Origin: Candidatus Solibacter sp.
GTDB taxonomy: Bacteria; Acidobacteriota; Terriglobia; Bryobacterales; Bryobacteraceae
DNA length: 8,507 nt
Reading direction: 5' to 3'
NCBI GenBank assembly: GCA_017883355.1
Contig: JADGNS010000148.1
Location: forward strand, 1 to 8,507
Numbering within the stretch: the first letter of the stretch is position 1; every line of letters begins with the position of its first letter. The position numbers and the translations under genes are program-made. The notes beneath the pieces were generated by a model. That model had not been told where the DNA came from. It was given only the letters and a program-made list of their open reading frames with translations, and searched no databases. Shown here in pieces: positions 1-6,626 of the stretch.

Positions 1-56
1 TACCGCACGGCAGCCGCTTTTCTTATCATAGCTAAGGCCACCCCCGCGTGCTTCAT
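1..56 (-). CDS. possible 5' end of a divergent gene (18 codons visible)
   Basis: Reading leftward, an ATG at 56-54 opens a frame with 18 sense codons (MKHAGVALAMIRKAAAVR) up to the window edge. The next codon begins TA and could be Tyr or stop. A GAGGG at 60-64 sits 3 bases before the ATG and could be a close ribosome site. The peptide is loosely like the first helix of XRE-type helix-turn-helix regulators, but that is only an impression. Against it: TTA, ATA and AGA codons are rare in this GC-rich DNA, and 18 codons can be open by chance. If real, it would be divergent from gatB, with promoters for both in 57-138. Confidence 0.2.
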   Translation of the reverse strand, partial: MKHAGVALAMIRKAAAVR

Positions 57-121
57 GCGCCCTCAGAGTTTCCTCAAAATTTACGTTAGTTCCGACCCTC
101 CGAGCCCCCCCAATCGGTACC

Positions 122-127
122 TATAAT
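122..127 (+). promoter_or_regulatory. TATAAT box just upstream of gatB (weak promoter candidate)
   Basis: A perfect TATAAT lies 11 bases before the gatB start. No TTGACA-like hexamer is visible 16-18 bases upstream, where the sequence is C-rich. Initiation from it would fall near 134, leaving a 4-5 base leader and excluding the ribosome site AGAAGGA at 128-134. The box may therefore be a chance match, or it may yield a nearly leaderless transcript in addition to longer ones. Confidence 0.25.
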
Positions 128-138
128 AGAAGGACACC

Positions 139-1617
139 ATGTCTTCTTCCGCCATCGCCGCGGCTACGCCGGAGATGATCGCGCGCTACGAGCCGGTAAT
201 CGGACTCGAAGTGCATGTGCAACTGGCCACGGCCACGAAGATCTTCTGCGGCTGCCCCACCAGCTTCGGCTCTCCGCCCAACACCAACGTGTGTCCGGTC
301 TGCCTCGGACTTCCCGGCGCGCTTCCCGTCCTCAGCCGCGAAGCCGTGGAACTGGCCATCAAAGGCGCGCTCGCCTTGAACTGCCAGGTACGCGCGCTCT
401 CGCGATTCGCGCGCAAGAATTACTTCTACCCCGACCTGCCGAAGGGCTACCAGATCTCGCAGTATGACGAGCCGGTGGCCGAGCACGGCTTCGTGGATAT
501 CGTGGTGGACGGCCGTCCCAGGCGCATCGGCGTCACCCGTGTCCACATGGAAGACGACGCCGGCAAGAGCGTGCACGATGGCTTCAAGGATTCCGGCCGC
601 TTCTCCTACGTCGATCTCAACCGCAGCGGCACGCCGCTCATCGAAATCGTCAGCGAGCCCGATATGCGCAGCGCCGACGAAGCCCACGCCTACTTGACGG
701 AGCTGAAGCAGGTCATCCAGTTCATCGAAGTCTCCACCTGCGATATGGAGAAGGGCCATCTGCGCTGCGACGCCAACGTCAGCGTGCGGCTCAAGGGCAC
801 CGAGCCATTCGGCACCCGCGCCGAGGTCAAGAACCTGAACTCGTTCCGCTTCCTGAAGCAGGCCATCGAATTCGAAGTGGCCCGCCAGGTGGCGCTCCTC
901 GCTAGCGGCGGACGAGTGGTGCAGGAGACGCGCCTCTACAACCCCGAACTGGACGAGACCTTCAGCATGCGCAGCAAGGAAGACGCCCACGACTACCGCT
1001 ATTTCCCCGAGCCCGATCTCGTGCCCCTGCGCATCGGCGATAAGTGGCTCGGCGAGGTGCGCGCCTCCATGCCGGAGCTGCCCGCACGCAAGCGCGCTCG
1101 CTTCACGGGCGAGTTCGCTCTCTCCGAATACGACGCCGGTGTGCTCACCGCCACGCGCGCCGTAGCCGGCTATTTCGAGACCGTCGCCGCCGTCTCCGGC
1201 AATCCCAAGATGGCCGCCAATTGGGTCATGGGCGACCTGATGGCCATGCTGAACGCCGAGGGCAAGGAGATCGCCGATTCGCCGGTCAGCGCACAAAACC
1301 TGGGACAGCTCGTCAATCTGATCTCTAGCGGCGAACTCTCCGGCAAACTCGCCAAACAGATTTTCCCGAAAATGTTTTCCACCGGCGAGCCCGCCGCCGT
1401 CATCGTGGAACGCGAAGGCTTGAAGCAGATCTCCGACGCGGGCGCGCTGGAGAAGATCATCGCCGATGTGATCGCCGCCAATCCCAAACAGGTGGAACAG
1501 TACCAGGGCGGCAAGACGACGGTGATCAACTTCCTGGTGGGCCAGGCGATGAAGGCCACCCGCGGCCAGGCCAATGTGGCCGTAGTGACCGATCTATTCA
1601 AACAAAAACTGGGGTGA
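139..1617 (+). CDS. gatB: Asp-tRNA(Asn)/Glu-tRNA(Gln) amidotransferase subunit B
   Basis: GatB is the kinase/transferase subunit of the cytoplasmic GatCAB complex. It activates misacylated Glu-tRNA(Gln) or Asp-tRNA(Asn) with ATP and completes transamidation using ammonia supplied by GatA. The 492 residues match full family length. Visible marks in order are: GLEVHVQL (22-29); four cysteines C37, C39, C52 and C55, which match the GatB zinc site; the RKNYFYPDLPKGYQISQYD block; EDDAGKS (138-144); DLNRSGTPLIEIVSEPD; the EVKNLNSFRF block; YRYFPEPD (286-293); and the C-terminal YqeY-like tail with KATRGQAN (472-479). The start at 139 is chosen because AGAAGGA (128-134) precedes it; it adds about 16 residues before the usual YEPVIGLEVH opening. 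An internal ATG at 175 lacks a properly spaced ribosome site. gatA and gatC are not in the window. The next gene starts 3 bases after the stop, so the two are probably cotranscribed. Confidence 0.97.
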   Translation: MSSSAIAAATPEMIARYEPVIGLEVHVQLATATKIFCGCPTSFGSPPNTNVCPVCLGLPGALPVLSREAVELAIKGALALNCQVRALSRFARKNYFYPDLPKGYQISQYDEPVAEHGFVDIVVDGRPRRIGVTRVHMEDDAGKSVHDGFKDSGRFSYVDLNRSGTPLIEIVSEPDMRSADEAHAYLTELKQVIQFIEVSTCDMEKGHLRCDANVSVRLKGTEPFGTRAEVKNLNSFRFLKQAIEFEVARQVALLASGGRVVQETRLYNPELDETFSMRSKEDAHDYRYFPEPDLVPLRIGDKWLGEVRASMPELPARKRARFTGEFALSEYDAGVLTATRAVAGYFETVAAVSGNPKMAANWVMGDLMAMLNAEGKEIADSPVSAQNLGQLVNLISSGELSGKLAKQIFPKMFSTGEPAAVIVEREGLKQISDAGALEKIIADVIAANPKQVEQYQGGKTTVINFLVGQAMKATRGQANVAVVTDLFKQKLG

Positions 1618-1620
1618 TGC

Positions 1621-2073
1621 ATGTTGAACGTAGGCGATCCGGCTCCCGATATTCACGTCCATACGGACTCAGACGAAGACTTCAAGCTCTCCCAGATGAA
1701 GGGGAAGCGCGTGGTGCTGTACTTCTATCCCCGGGCCGATACGCCGGGTTGCACCGTCGAGGCCTGCGAGTTCCGCGACGAGATTAAAGCGTTCGGCAAG
1801 AAGGGCGCGGCGGTCATCGGCGTCTCGCCGGACAAGCCCGCGGCGCAAGCGAAATTCAAAGAGAAATACGATCTGCCGTTCACCCTCCTGGCCGACCAGG
1901 ATCGCGTCGCCGCCGAAGCCTACGGCGTCTATAAAGAGAAGAACATGTACGGCAAGAAGGTGATGGGCATCGAGCGTACCACCTTCGTCATCGGCCCGGA
2001 CGGCAAGATCGAAAAGATCTACCACAAGGTCAAGACCAAGGGCCACGCCGCCGCGGTCCTCGAAGGCCTCTGA
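1621..2073 (+). CDS. bcp: peroxiredoxin, BCP/PrxQ type (thiol peroxidase)
   Basis: A thiol-dependent peroxidase of the AhpC/TSA superfamily. It reduces hydrogen peroxide and organic hydroperoxides in the cytoplasm, with thioredoxin as the usual reductant for this family. At 150 residues it is the normal length. The catalytic motif YPRADTPGCTVEAC is intact: C44 is the peroxidatic cysteine and C49, five residues later, the resolving cysteine, the spacing typical of atypical 2-Cys BCP enzymes. FRDEI follows, and the C-terminal GIERTTFVIGPDGKI block carries the conserved Arg (R119) of the active site. The start is the ATG at 1621; GGGGTG at 1611-1616 is a weak ribosome site, so translation may depend on coupling to gatB, whose stop is at 1615-1617. 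No signal peptide. Identification is firm; the physiological substrate cannot be read from sequence. Confidence 0.95.
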   Translation: MLNVGDPAPDIHVHTDSDEDFKLSQMKGKRVVLYFYPRADTPGCTVEACEFRDEIKAFGKKGAAVIGVSPDKPAAQAKFKEKYDLPFTLLADQDRVAAEAYGVYKEKNMYGKKVMGIERTTFVIGPDGKIEKIYHKVKTKGHAAAVLEGL

Positions 2074-2079
2074 TCGCGC

Positions 2080-2100
2080 GTCGGGTACATTGCACCCGGC
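2080..2100 (+). terminator. weak hairpin after bcp, possible terminator
   Basis: CGGGT (2082-2086) pairs with ACCCG (2094-2098) around a 7-base loop, and the stem extends by a G-T wobble and a G-C pair to 2080/2100. It begins 7 bases after the bcp stop. No T-run follows, so it would be at best a weak or factor-assisted terminator; it could equally be a 3'-end stabilising hairpin. Confidence 0.35.
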
Positions 2101-2123
2101 TCACCGATCGAATAAATGTGCGG

Positions 2124-2164
2124 CGGCTCGCCATCGGAATACAGATCGCATTGTATTCGAGCCG
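2124..2164. promoter_or_regulatory. nested inverted repeat overlapping the receptor-gene -35 (operator candidate)
   Basis: The inner dyad is GAATACA (2137-2143), 8 bases, TGTATTC (2152-2158), a perfect 7-bp inverted repeat. It is flanked by a second perfect one, CGGCTCG (2124-2130) and CGAGCCG (2158-2164), sharing one base. The inner right arm covers the -35 hexamer at 2151-2156, a common place for a repressor to bind. If transcribed from bcp read-through, the same bases could fold into a two-part hairpin. The symmetry is seen directly; its role is inferred. Confidence 0.4.
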
Positions 2165-2179
2165 GCTTCCTGATAGAAT
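2151..2179 (+). promoter_or_regulatory. sigma70-type extended -10 promoter for the outer-membrane receptor gene
   Basis: The -10 is TAGAAT (2174-2179), 5 of 6 to consensus, preceded by TGA (2171-2173), which gives the extended TGn element. The -35 candidate TTGTAT (2151-2156) is exactly 17 bases upstream but matches only the first half of TTGACA. Initiation would be near 2186, giving a leader of about 37 bases that carries the ribosome site at 2210-2216. This separates the receptor gene transcriptionally from gatB-bcp. Confidence 0.5.
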
Positions 2180-2222
2180 CTCCCCAATTGTCGGCCCGGT
2201 ATGCCGACTGAAGGGGAAACAA

Positions 2223-5200
2223 ATGAAAACTCTCGCGCTTTGTCTGTGCGCGCTTGCGATGTCCGCGCCCGTAGCCCTTTTCGGGCAGGCGGTTTACGGA
2301 AGCATTTCCGGCAACGTCACCGATTCCAGCGGAGCCGCCGTCCCGAATGCCAAAGTTGTCATCACCGACACGGGAAAAGGCATCACCACCAACACCGTCA
2401 CCAACGAATCCGGCAACTACACCCAGGGCCACCTGATCGTCGGTATTTATGAGGTGCGCATCGAAGCGGCAGGCTTCTCTGCCTACACTTCGAAAAATGT
2501 GCACGTGGAAGTGGACGCCGTCACCTCGATCAACGGGCGTCTCGCCCTCGGCACCGTCGGCGAGACCGTGAACGTCACCTCCGAAGCCCCGCTGCTCAAG
2601 GCCGAAAAGGCCGATGTCTCCGACACCATGACGCAGCGCTCCGTGCAGGAACTGCCGGTCTACGGCCGTGATGTGAGCCGCCTCTACTTCATGGTCCCGG
2701 GCGTTCAGGCGACCGGCACCAGCGCGCCCAGCGAACAGCCCCACGACATCTTCCGCCCCACCATCGGCGGCCAGTATTGGGGAGGCATCTCCTTCCAGTT
2801 GGACGGCACCGATAACCGCGATTCCGTCCTGGGCGAGCCGGTCATCACCCCCAACCTCGATTCGGTGGCCGAGATGAAGATCACCACCACGAGTTACGAC
2901 GCCGAATTCGGCCAATCGAGCCAGGCCATCATCGCCTCCCACACCAAGAGCGGCACCAACACTCTGCACGGCAGCCTCTTCGAATACCGCCGCGACCAGC
3001 ATGGCGCCGCGCGCGACCCCTTCGCGCAGGCCCAGCCCATCGTGGGCACCAACGGAAAGTTCATCCCACCCACCCTGTGGAACCAGTTCGGCGCCTCGCT
3101 CGGCGGCCCCATTCAGAAGGACAAGACTTTCTTCTTTGGCGATTACCAGGCCAACCGCCAGCACAACGGAGCCTCCCTGCTGACGCGCGTTCCCACCGCC
3201 GCCGAACGCACCGGCGATCTGAGCGACCTCAACACGCCCATCTACAATCCGTGCAACGCCGGCGACTGCACCATCGTTCCCGCCGCGCGCCAGCAATTCG
3301 CCGGCAACGTGATCCCGACCAGCCAGCTCTCCTCGCAGGCTCTCGGACTGCTCCAGTCGATTCCGCTACCCAATGTGCTCGGCGTCAGCGGCGCGGTTCC
3401 CAACTTTGTCGCCGCCGGTCAGGGCGTGCTCAACAGCGATGCCTTCGACGTTCGCGTGGACCGCTACCAGACCGAGAAGCTTCACCTCTTCGGCCGCTAC
3501 AGCTTCATGAAATACGGGCAGGTGGCTCCCGGCGCGTTCGGATTCGCCGCCGGCGGCCCGCAATTCAGCGTGGCTGGATTCGCCGGCAGTTCCGATCTGC
3601 GCGACCAGAGTCTGTCGGCAGGTTTCGATTACGCCATCCGTCCCACCTGGCTCACCGACTTCCGATTCGGTTTCTTCCGCTATCGCGTGTTCGTCAATCC
3701 CAACGGCCTCGGCACCTCGCCGGCCAAGGACGCCGGCATCCCCGGCCTCAACCTCGACTCCTATTACACCTCCGGCATGCCCCACGTCGCTTTGAACGGC
3801 ACCGGCGGTTTCAGCTTCGGCTATTCGCTCACCGTGAACCAGTGCAACTGCCCCCTCAACGAGCAGGAAAATGGATTCCAGTGGGTCACCAACACCACCC
3901 ACACCGTGGGCAACCACTCCATCAAGTTCGGCGCCGACTGGCGCTACGGGCAGAACCTGCGCGTGCCTAGCGATTCGCACCGCGCCGGACAACTCACCTT
4001 CGACCCCACCACCACCCAGGGTCCCAACGGCGGCGGCTTGGGACTGGCCTCTTTCCTGCTTGGCCAGGTCAACTCGTTCACCCGCTACGTGAGCAACTCC
4101 ACCGCAGCCGCCGAACGGCAGAACCGCCTGTTCAGCTACGTGCAGGACACCTGGAAGATCACGCCGAAACTCACCATGAACCTCGGCCTGCGGTGGGAAA
4201 TCTACTTCCCCCAGTATGTGAACGGCAAGGATAACGGCGGCTTCCAGAACCTCTCCACCGGCGAAGTCATGATTACCGGCGAAAACGGCGTCAGCATGAA
4301 CGGCAACGTCAATACCGCCCTGACGCACTTCGCGCCGCGCGTCGGCCTGGCCTATGAGTTGGATCAAAAGACCGTCGTCCGGGCAGGCTACGGGCGCTCC
4401 TACGACGTGGGCGTGTTTGGCGTCTCCTACGGCCACAACGTGACGCAGAACCTGCCCGTGCTGGCCAATCAGTCTTTGAATCCGTCGCAGCCGTGGCTTT
4501 CCGTCTTCACTCTCGATAAGGGCCCCGTGGCGCTCGACCCCACCACCATCCTCGCCTCGCAGCCCAAGGGTCCCAACGGCAATCCCATGCTGCCCAATGG
4601 AGTCGCGCCCAACGTGCTGCCGCTCACCAGCAAGAACACCATGCGGCTGCCCGTCGTCGATGCCTGGAACTTCACCGTGGAGCGGCAGTTCACGCCGAGC
4701 ACGGTGATCTCCATCGGCTACGTCGGCAACAAGGGCTATCACGTCACGCCCGGCGGCACCAACTACAACATCAACCAGCCCAGCATCGTCGGCTTTGGCA
4801 CGCTCAGCACCAACCAGCGCCGCCTGTTCTTCCCGCGATTCGGCTGGACCCAGAGCATCAAGTATTTCAGTGACGATGGCAGCGTGAAGTTCAATTCGCT
4901 ACAGGTCCGCGGCGAGAAGCGCTTCGCCAGCGGGCTCCAGATTCAGGGCAACTTCACCTGGGCCAGCGCCTTCGATTTCGCCAACGACTACTTCCTGTGG
5001 AACCACAACATCGACTACGGCCGGGAAAACGGCGTACGGCGATTCGTCTCCAACTTCAACGGCTTCTACGAACTCCCCTTCGGAAGGAGCAAGCACTTCC
5101 TGAAGAATGCCTCGCGTGTGGCCGACCTCGTCATCGGCGGCTGGCAGGTCGCCGGCGTCGGCACCTGGGAATCCGGCATTCCGTTCACGCCTTCGTACGT

Positions 5201-5660
5201 CAACTGCGGCAGTGACGAAGACACCGGCCCGTGCCGCGCCAACCTTGTCGGCAGCGCCGGCATCGCCAACCCCAGCGCCGCCGGCTGGTTCGCCACCGCT
5301 CCCGCGGGCACCAGCGGCCAGGGCTGTCTCAACACGGCCGCCGCCACCGCGTTGCTCAACGCCAACGGCTGCACGCGCGGTCCCTGGAGCCGCCCGGCCG
5401 CCGGCAGTTTCGGCAATGCCACCCGCAACGGGTTCTTTGGACCGCACTTCTTCAACACGGACGCTTCACTCAGCAAGAAGTTCCAGTTCACCGAACGCGT
5501 CCAGGGCCAGTTCCGCGCCGAGCTCTTCAACGCTTTCAACCACGTGAACCTCGGTCAGCCGAACGCGCAGGTGGATTCGCCCACAGCGGGCCAGATATTT
5601 GCCATCGCAAATCTTACTCAAATGAGAAAGTGGCAACTCGGCCTCCGCGTCCAATTTTGA
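2223..5660 (+). CDS. Oar-like TonB-dependent outer-membrane receptor with carboxypeptidase-regulatory domain
   Basis: A 1145-residue outer-membrane beta-barrel protein of the Oar-like group that is greatly expanded in Acidobacteriota; the substrate is unknown. Layout: Sec signal peptide 1 to about 21-23 (MKTLALCLCALAMSAP, ending near LFGQA); a CarboxypepD_reg/CnaB-like beta-sandwich from about 24 to 110 (GSISGNVTDSSGAAVPNAKV, then GNYTQGHLIVGIYEVRI); a plug-like region with GETVNVTSEAPLL and LPVYGRD (144-150); SHTKSGTNTLHGS (239-251) and FGASLGGPIQKDKTFFF (289-305), both typical of this group; then the barrel to the end, with RAELFNAFNHVN and a terminal GLRVQF whose last Phe is a normal barrel-assembly signal. 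I see no clear TonB box. The start is ATG 2223, with GAAGGGG (2210-2216) six bases upstream and a clean signal peptide. An in-frame GTG at 2118 would add 35 residues, but it lies upstream of the promoter. The mature part has eight cysteines in four close pairs. No SusD-like partner is adjacent. Confidence 0.9.
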   Translation: MKTLALCLCALAMSAPVALFGQAVYGSISGNVTDSSGAAVPNAKVVITDTGKGITTNTVTNESGNYTQGHLIVGIYEVRIEAAGFSAYTSKNVHVEVDAVTSINGRLALGTVGETVNVTSEAPLLKAEKADVSDTMTQRSVQELPVYGRDVSRLYFMVPGVQATGTSAPSEQPHDIFRPTIGGQYWGGISFQLDGTDNRDSVLGEPVITPNLDSVAEMKITTTSYDAEFGQSSQAIIASHTKSGTNTLHGSLFEYRRDQHGAARDPFAQAQPIVGTNGKFIPPTLWNQFGASLGGPIQKDKTFFFGDYQANRQHNGASLLTRVPTAAERTGDLSDLNTPIYNPCNAGDCTIVPAARQQFAGNVIPTSQLSSQALGLLQSIPLPNVLGVSGAVPNFVAAGQGVLNSDAFDVRVDRYQTEKLHLFGRYSFMKYGQVAPGAFGFAAGGPQFSVAGFAGSSDLRDQSLSAGFDYAIRPTWLTDFRFGFFRYRVFVNPNGLGTSPAKDAGIPGLNLDSYYTSGMPHVALNGTGGFSFGYSLTVNQCNCPLNEQENGFQWVTNTTHTVGNHSIKFGADWRYGQNLRVPSDSHRAGQLTFDPTTTQGPNGGGLGLASFLLGQVNSFTRYVSNSTAAAERQNRLFSYVQDTWKITPKLTMNLGLRWEIYFPQYVNGKDNGGFQNLSTGEVMITGENGVSMNGNVNTALTHFAPRVGLAYELDQKTVVRAGYGRSYDVGVFGVSYGHNVTQNLPVLANQSLNPSQPWLSVFTLDKGPVALDPTTILASQPKGPNGNPMLPNGVAPNVLPLTSKNTMRLPVVDAWNFTVERQFTPSTVISIGYVGNKGYHVTPGGTNYNINQPSIVGFGTLSTNQRRLFFPRFGWTQSIKYFSDDGSVKFNSLQVRGEKRFASGLQIQGNFTWASAFDFANDYFLWNHNIDYGRENGVRRFVSNFNGFYELPFGRSKHFLKNASRVADLVIGGWQVAGVGTWESGIPFTPSYVNCGSDEDTGPCRANLVGSAGIANPSAAGWFATAPAGTSGQGCLNTAAATALLNANGCTRGPWSRPAAGSFGNATRNGFFGPHFFNTDASLSKKFQFTERVQGQFRAELFNAFNHVNLGQPNAQVDSPTAGQIFAIANLTQMRKWQLGLRVQF

Positions 5661-5665
5661 GATGA

Positions 5666-5687
5666 GCGCGGGCCTCCCGGCCCGCGC
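5666..5687 (+). terminator. strong GC hairpin terminator after the receptor gene
   Basis: GCGCGGGCC (5666-5674) and GGCCCGCGC (5679-5687) form a perfect 9-bp stem with a 4-base loop, starting 5 bases after the stop codon. The following CTTCACTCTCTC is pyrimidine-rich but has no true T-run. In GC-rich genomes such hairpins often serve as terminators without a U-tail, so this is the likely 3' end of the receptor transcript. Confidence 0.6.
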
Positions 5688-5690
5688 CTT

Positions 5691-5846
5691 CACTCTCTCG
5701 CGCGGCGCCCTGCGGTTCCTGCGCATCACCAGCCCAGTGATTGGGCGCAACGACCGGAGATCGTCGCGTCGGGACTGCGCTTCGCGCCGTTCTACTCGGT
5801 GCGTGGCGAGACCCACACGAGGTACTTAACGAAGCGGGCGGAGTGA
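5691..5846 (+). pseudogene. C-terminal remnant of a DUF1680/GH127-like glycoside hydrolase (tentative)
   Basis: A frame ending at TGA 5844-5846 encodes about 51 residues with the look of a real protein tail: HHQPSDWAQRPEIVAS followed by GLRFAPFYSVRGETHTRYL. The PFY-x3-GE-x4-Y-aromatic/L spacing matches, without gaps, the closing beta-strand signature I know from DUF1680 (GH127 beta-L-arabinofuranosidase-like) proteins, which end in forms like PFYRIHGERY..YW. Third codon positions are GC-rich as in the neighbouring genes. The frame has no start codon or ribosome site. It stays open leftward only to the receptor stop at 5658, passing through the terminator hairpin, so the body of the gene is missing. 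Most likely it is what remains after a deletion or after the receptor gene arrived. The family assignment comes from remembered motif shape only. A chance open frame in GC-rich spacer is the alternative. Confidence 0.4.
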
Positions 5847-5907
5847 GGCGCGGGCGAACGGAGGGCCGCCCTTTATGGAACTCGCCCCAGCGGCCACAGC
5901 GCTCCCG

Positions 5908-6528
5908 CTACTTCGACAATCCGTCGATCTGAACTTCCAAAAGATGGTTGACGCGGATGCCGTAGATGCCGTCGGTCTTCGCCAACGCCCCGCTCTTCGG
6001 TTCGGAGTGTACCACCACGCCGTTGACGACGAAATCGATCTTGTCGGCGCCGACGCGCACTTCGAGGGCATTGGCGGATTTACCGTCGGCCTCCGGCTTC
6101 TTGACGGCGTCGTTGGGCGTCTTCGGCGATATGGTAGCGGTGGCGTCGCCGGTGCGGCTCTTGATCAGCCAGGTCCCGTTCTGCGCCACTACAAAGTACA
6201 GATAGTTCTGCTCGGCGCCTTCGAGACTGCTGCCGCCAAATACCAGGCCGTAATAGTTGGTGTGGCCGCTCGGTTTCATCAGCGTGAACGTGCCCTTGAC
6301 AGTATAAGTGCCCGCCGCGGTGTTCGCCGGATTCCAGTAGACCGCCGCTTGCGGATTCGTGGCGTGAAAGCCCGATCCCATGGTTACGAATTTGATGTCG
6401 CCGGGGGCGTCGGGGTCCGACGCTGCCGTGCTCCGATCGACGCGCATCTTCCAGCCCTTCGGCGTTTGGGCAACAAGCGGTGCGAAAGCGACTAGCGCGA
6501 GCACCGCAATCTGAACGTGACGCTTCAT
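5908..6528 (-). CDS. exported hypothetical protein, probable concanavalin-like (DUF1080-type) fold
   Basis: A 206-residue exported protein of unknown function. Residues 1-20 form a Sec signal peptide (MKRHVQIAVLALVAFAPLVA, then QTPKGW); there is no lipobox cysteine and the mature protein has no cysteine. The rest is beta-rich: an N-terminal GW start, AAVYWNP and GTYTVKGTFTL (73-83), NYYGLVFGG (91-99), QNYLYFVVAQNGTW (107-120), then KIDFVVNGVVVHSE and GIYGIRVNH followed by LLEVQIDGL (to 204). That pattern of strand-turn-NG-strand followed by GIYG-strand is typical of LamG/concanavalin-like sandwiches such as DUF1080 (3-keto-disaccharide hydrolase-like) domains, so carbohydrate binding is plausible but unproven; I see no catalytic set. 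The start is chosen for AAGGAG (6537-6542, minus) 8 bases upstream and for the signal peptide; an ATG 60 bases earlier lies within the -10 box. It converges on the receptor gene and diverges from the oxidoreductase gene. Confidence 0.75.
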   Translation of the reverse strand: MKRHVQIAVLALVAFAPLVAQTPKGWKMRVDRSTAASDPDAPGDIKFVTMGSGFHATNPQAAVYWNPANTAAGTYTVKGTFTLMKPSGHTNYYGLVFGGSSLEGAEQNYLYFVVAQNGTWLIKSRTGDATATISPKTPNDAVKKPEADGKSANALEVRVGADKIDFVVNGVVVHSEPKSGALAKTDGIYGIRVNHLLEVQIDGLSK

Positions 6529-6559
6529 CTCGTGTTCTCCTTCAAGCCTTCGGTTGAGG

Positions 6560-6580
6560 CGGTCAGGGGGGCCCTGACCG
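6560..6580. promoter_or_regulatory. 21-bp palindrome at the start of the minus-strand transcript
   Basis: CGGTCAGGG (6560-6568) and CCCTGACCG (6572-6580) are perfect 9-bp inverted arms around GGG. The site lies between the -10 box (6587-6592) and the ribosome site (6537-6542) of the minus-strand gene, beginning about where transcription should start. It could be an operator blocking initiation, or a 5'-terminal stem-loop protecting the mRNA. The symmetry is seen directly; its function is inferred. Confidence 0.55.
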
Positions 6581-6586
6581 GATTCC

Positions 6587-6613
6587 ATTATATATCCGCC
6601 GCGCGCGGGTTAA
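6587..6613 (-). promoter_or_regulatory. promoter candidate for the minus-strand exported protein
   Basis: On the minus strand a perfect TATAAT lies at 6592-6587. The best -35 is TTAACC (6613-6608), 4 of 6 to consensus with a short 15-base spacer. Initiation would be near 6580, giving a leader of about 52 bases that holds the palindrome and then AAGGAG. The -10 is strong; the -35 is weak, so an activator may be needed. Confidence 0.45.
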
Positions 6614-6626
6614 GGTCCGGTGAGGT

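Noticed and set aside
2118..2222. In-frame GTG at 2118 extending the receptor by 35 residues
   Set aside because: It lies upstream of the promoter candidate, has no ribosome site and would bury the signal peptide. ATG 2223 has GAAGGGG and a normal signal sequence.
2019..4742. Long minus-strand open frames opposite the receptor and bcp genes (up to 458 codons)
   Set aside because: Their products are rich in Gly, Ala, Val, Glu and Asp with no family motifs, as expected for antisense shadows of GC-rich genes. The sense strand encodes recognised proteins throughout.
5725..5746. Small overlapping inverted repeats (ATCAC/GTGAT and GCCCA/TGGGC)
   Set aside because: Arms are only 5 bp, mutually exclusive, and fall inside the putative coding remnant, so they are likely chance.
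5836..5871. GGGCGG / CCGCCC inverted arms as a terminator for the minus-strand gene
   Set aside because: The 24-base loop is long, the arms are only 6 bp, and they lie 37 bases past the stop with no T-run on that strand. The match is easily explained by GC-rich sequence.
5875..6495. 206-codon plus-strand frame opposite the exported minus-strand protein
   Set aside because: No family features. The minus frame has a signal peptide, ribosome site and promoter.
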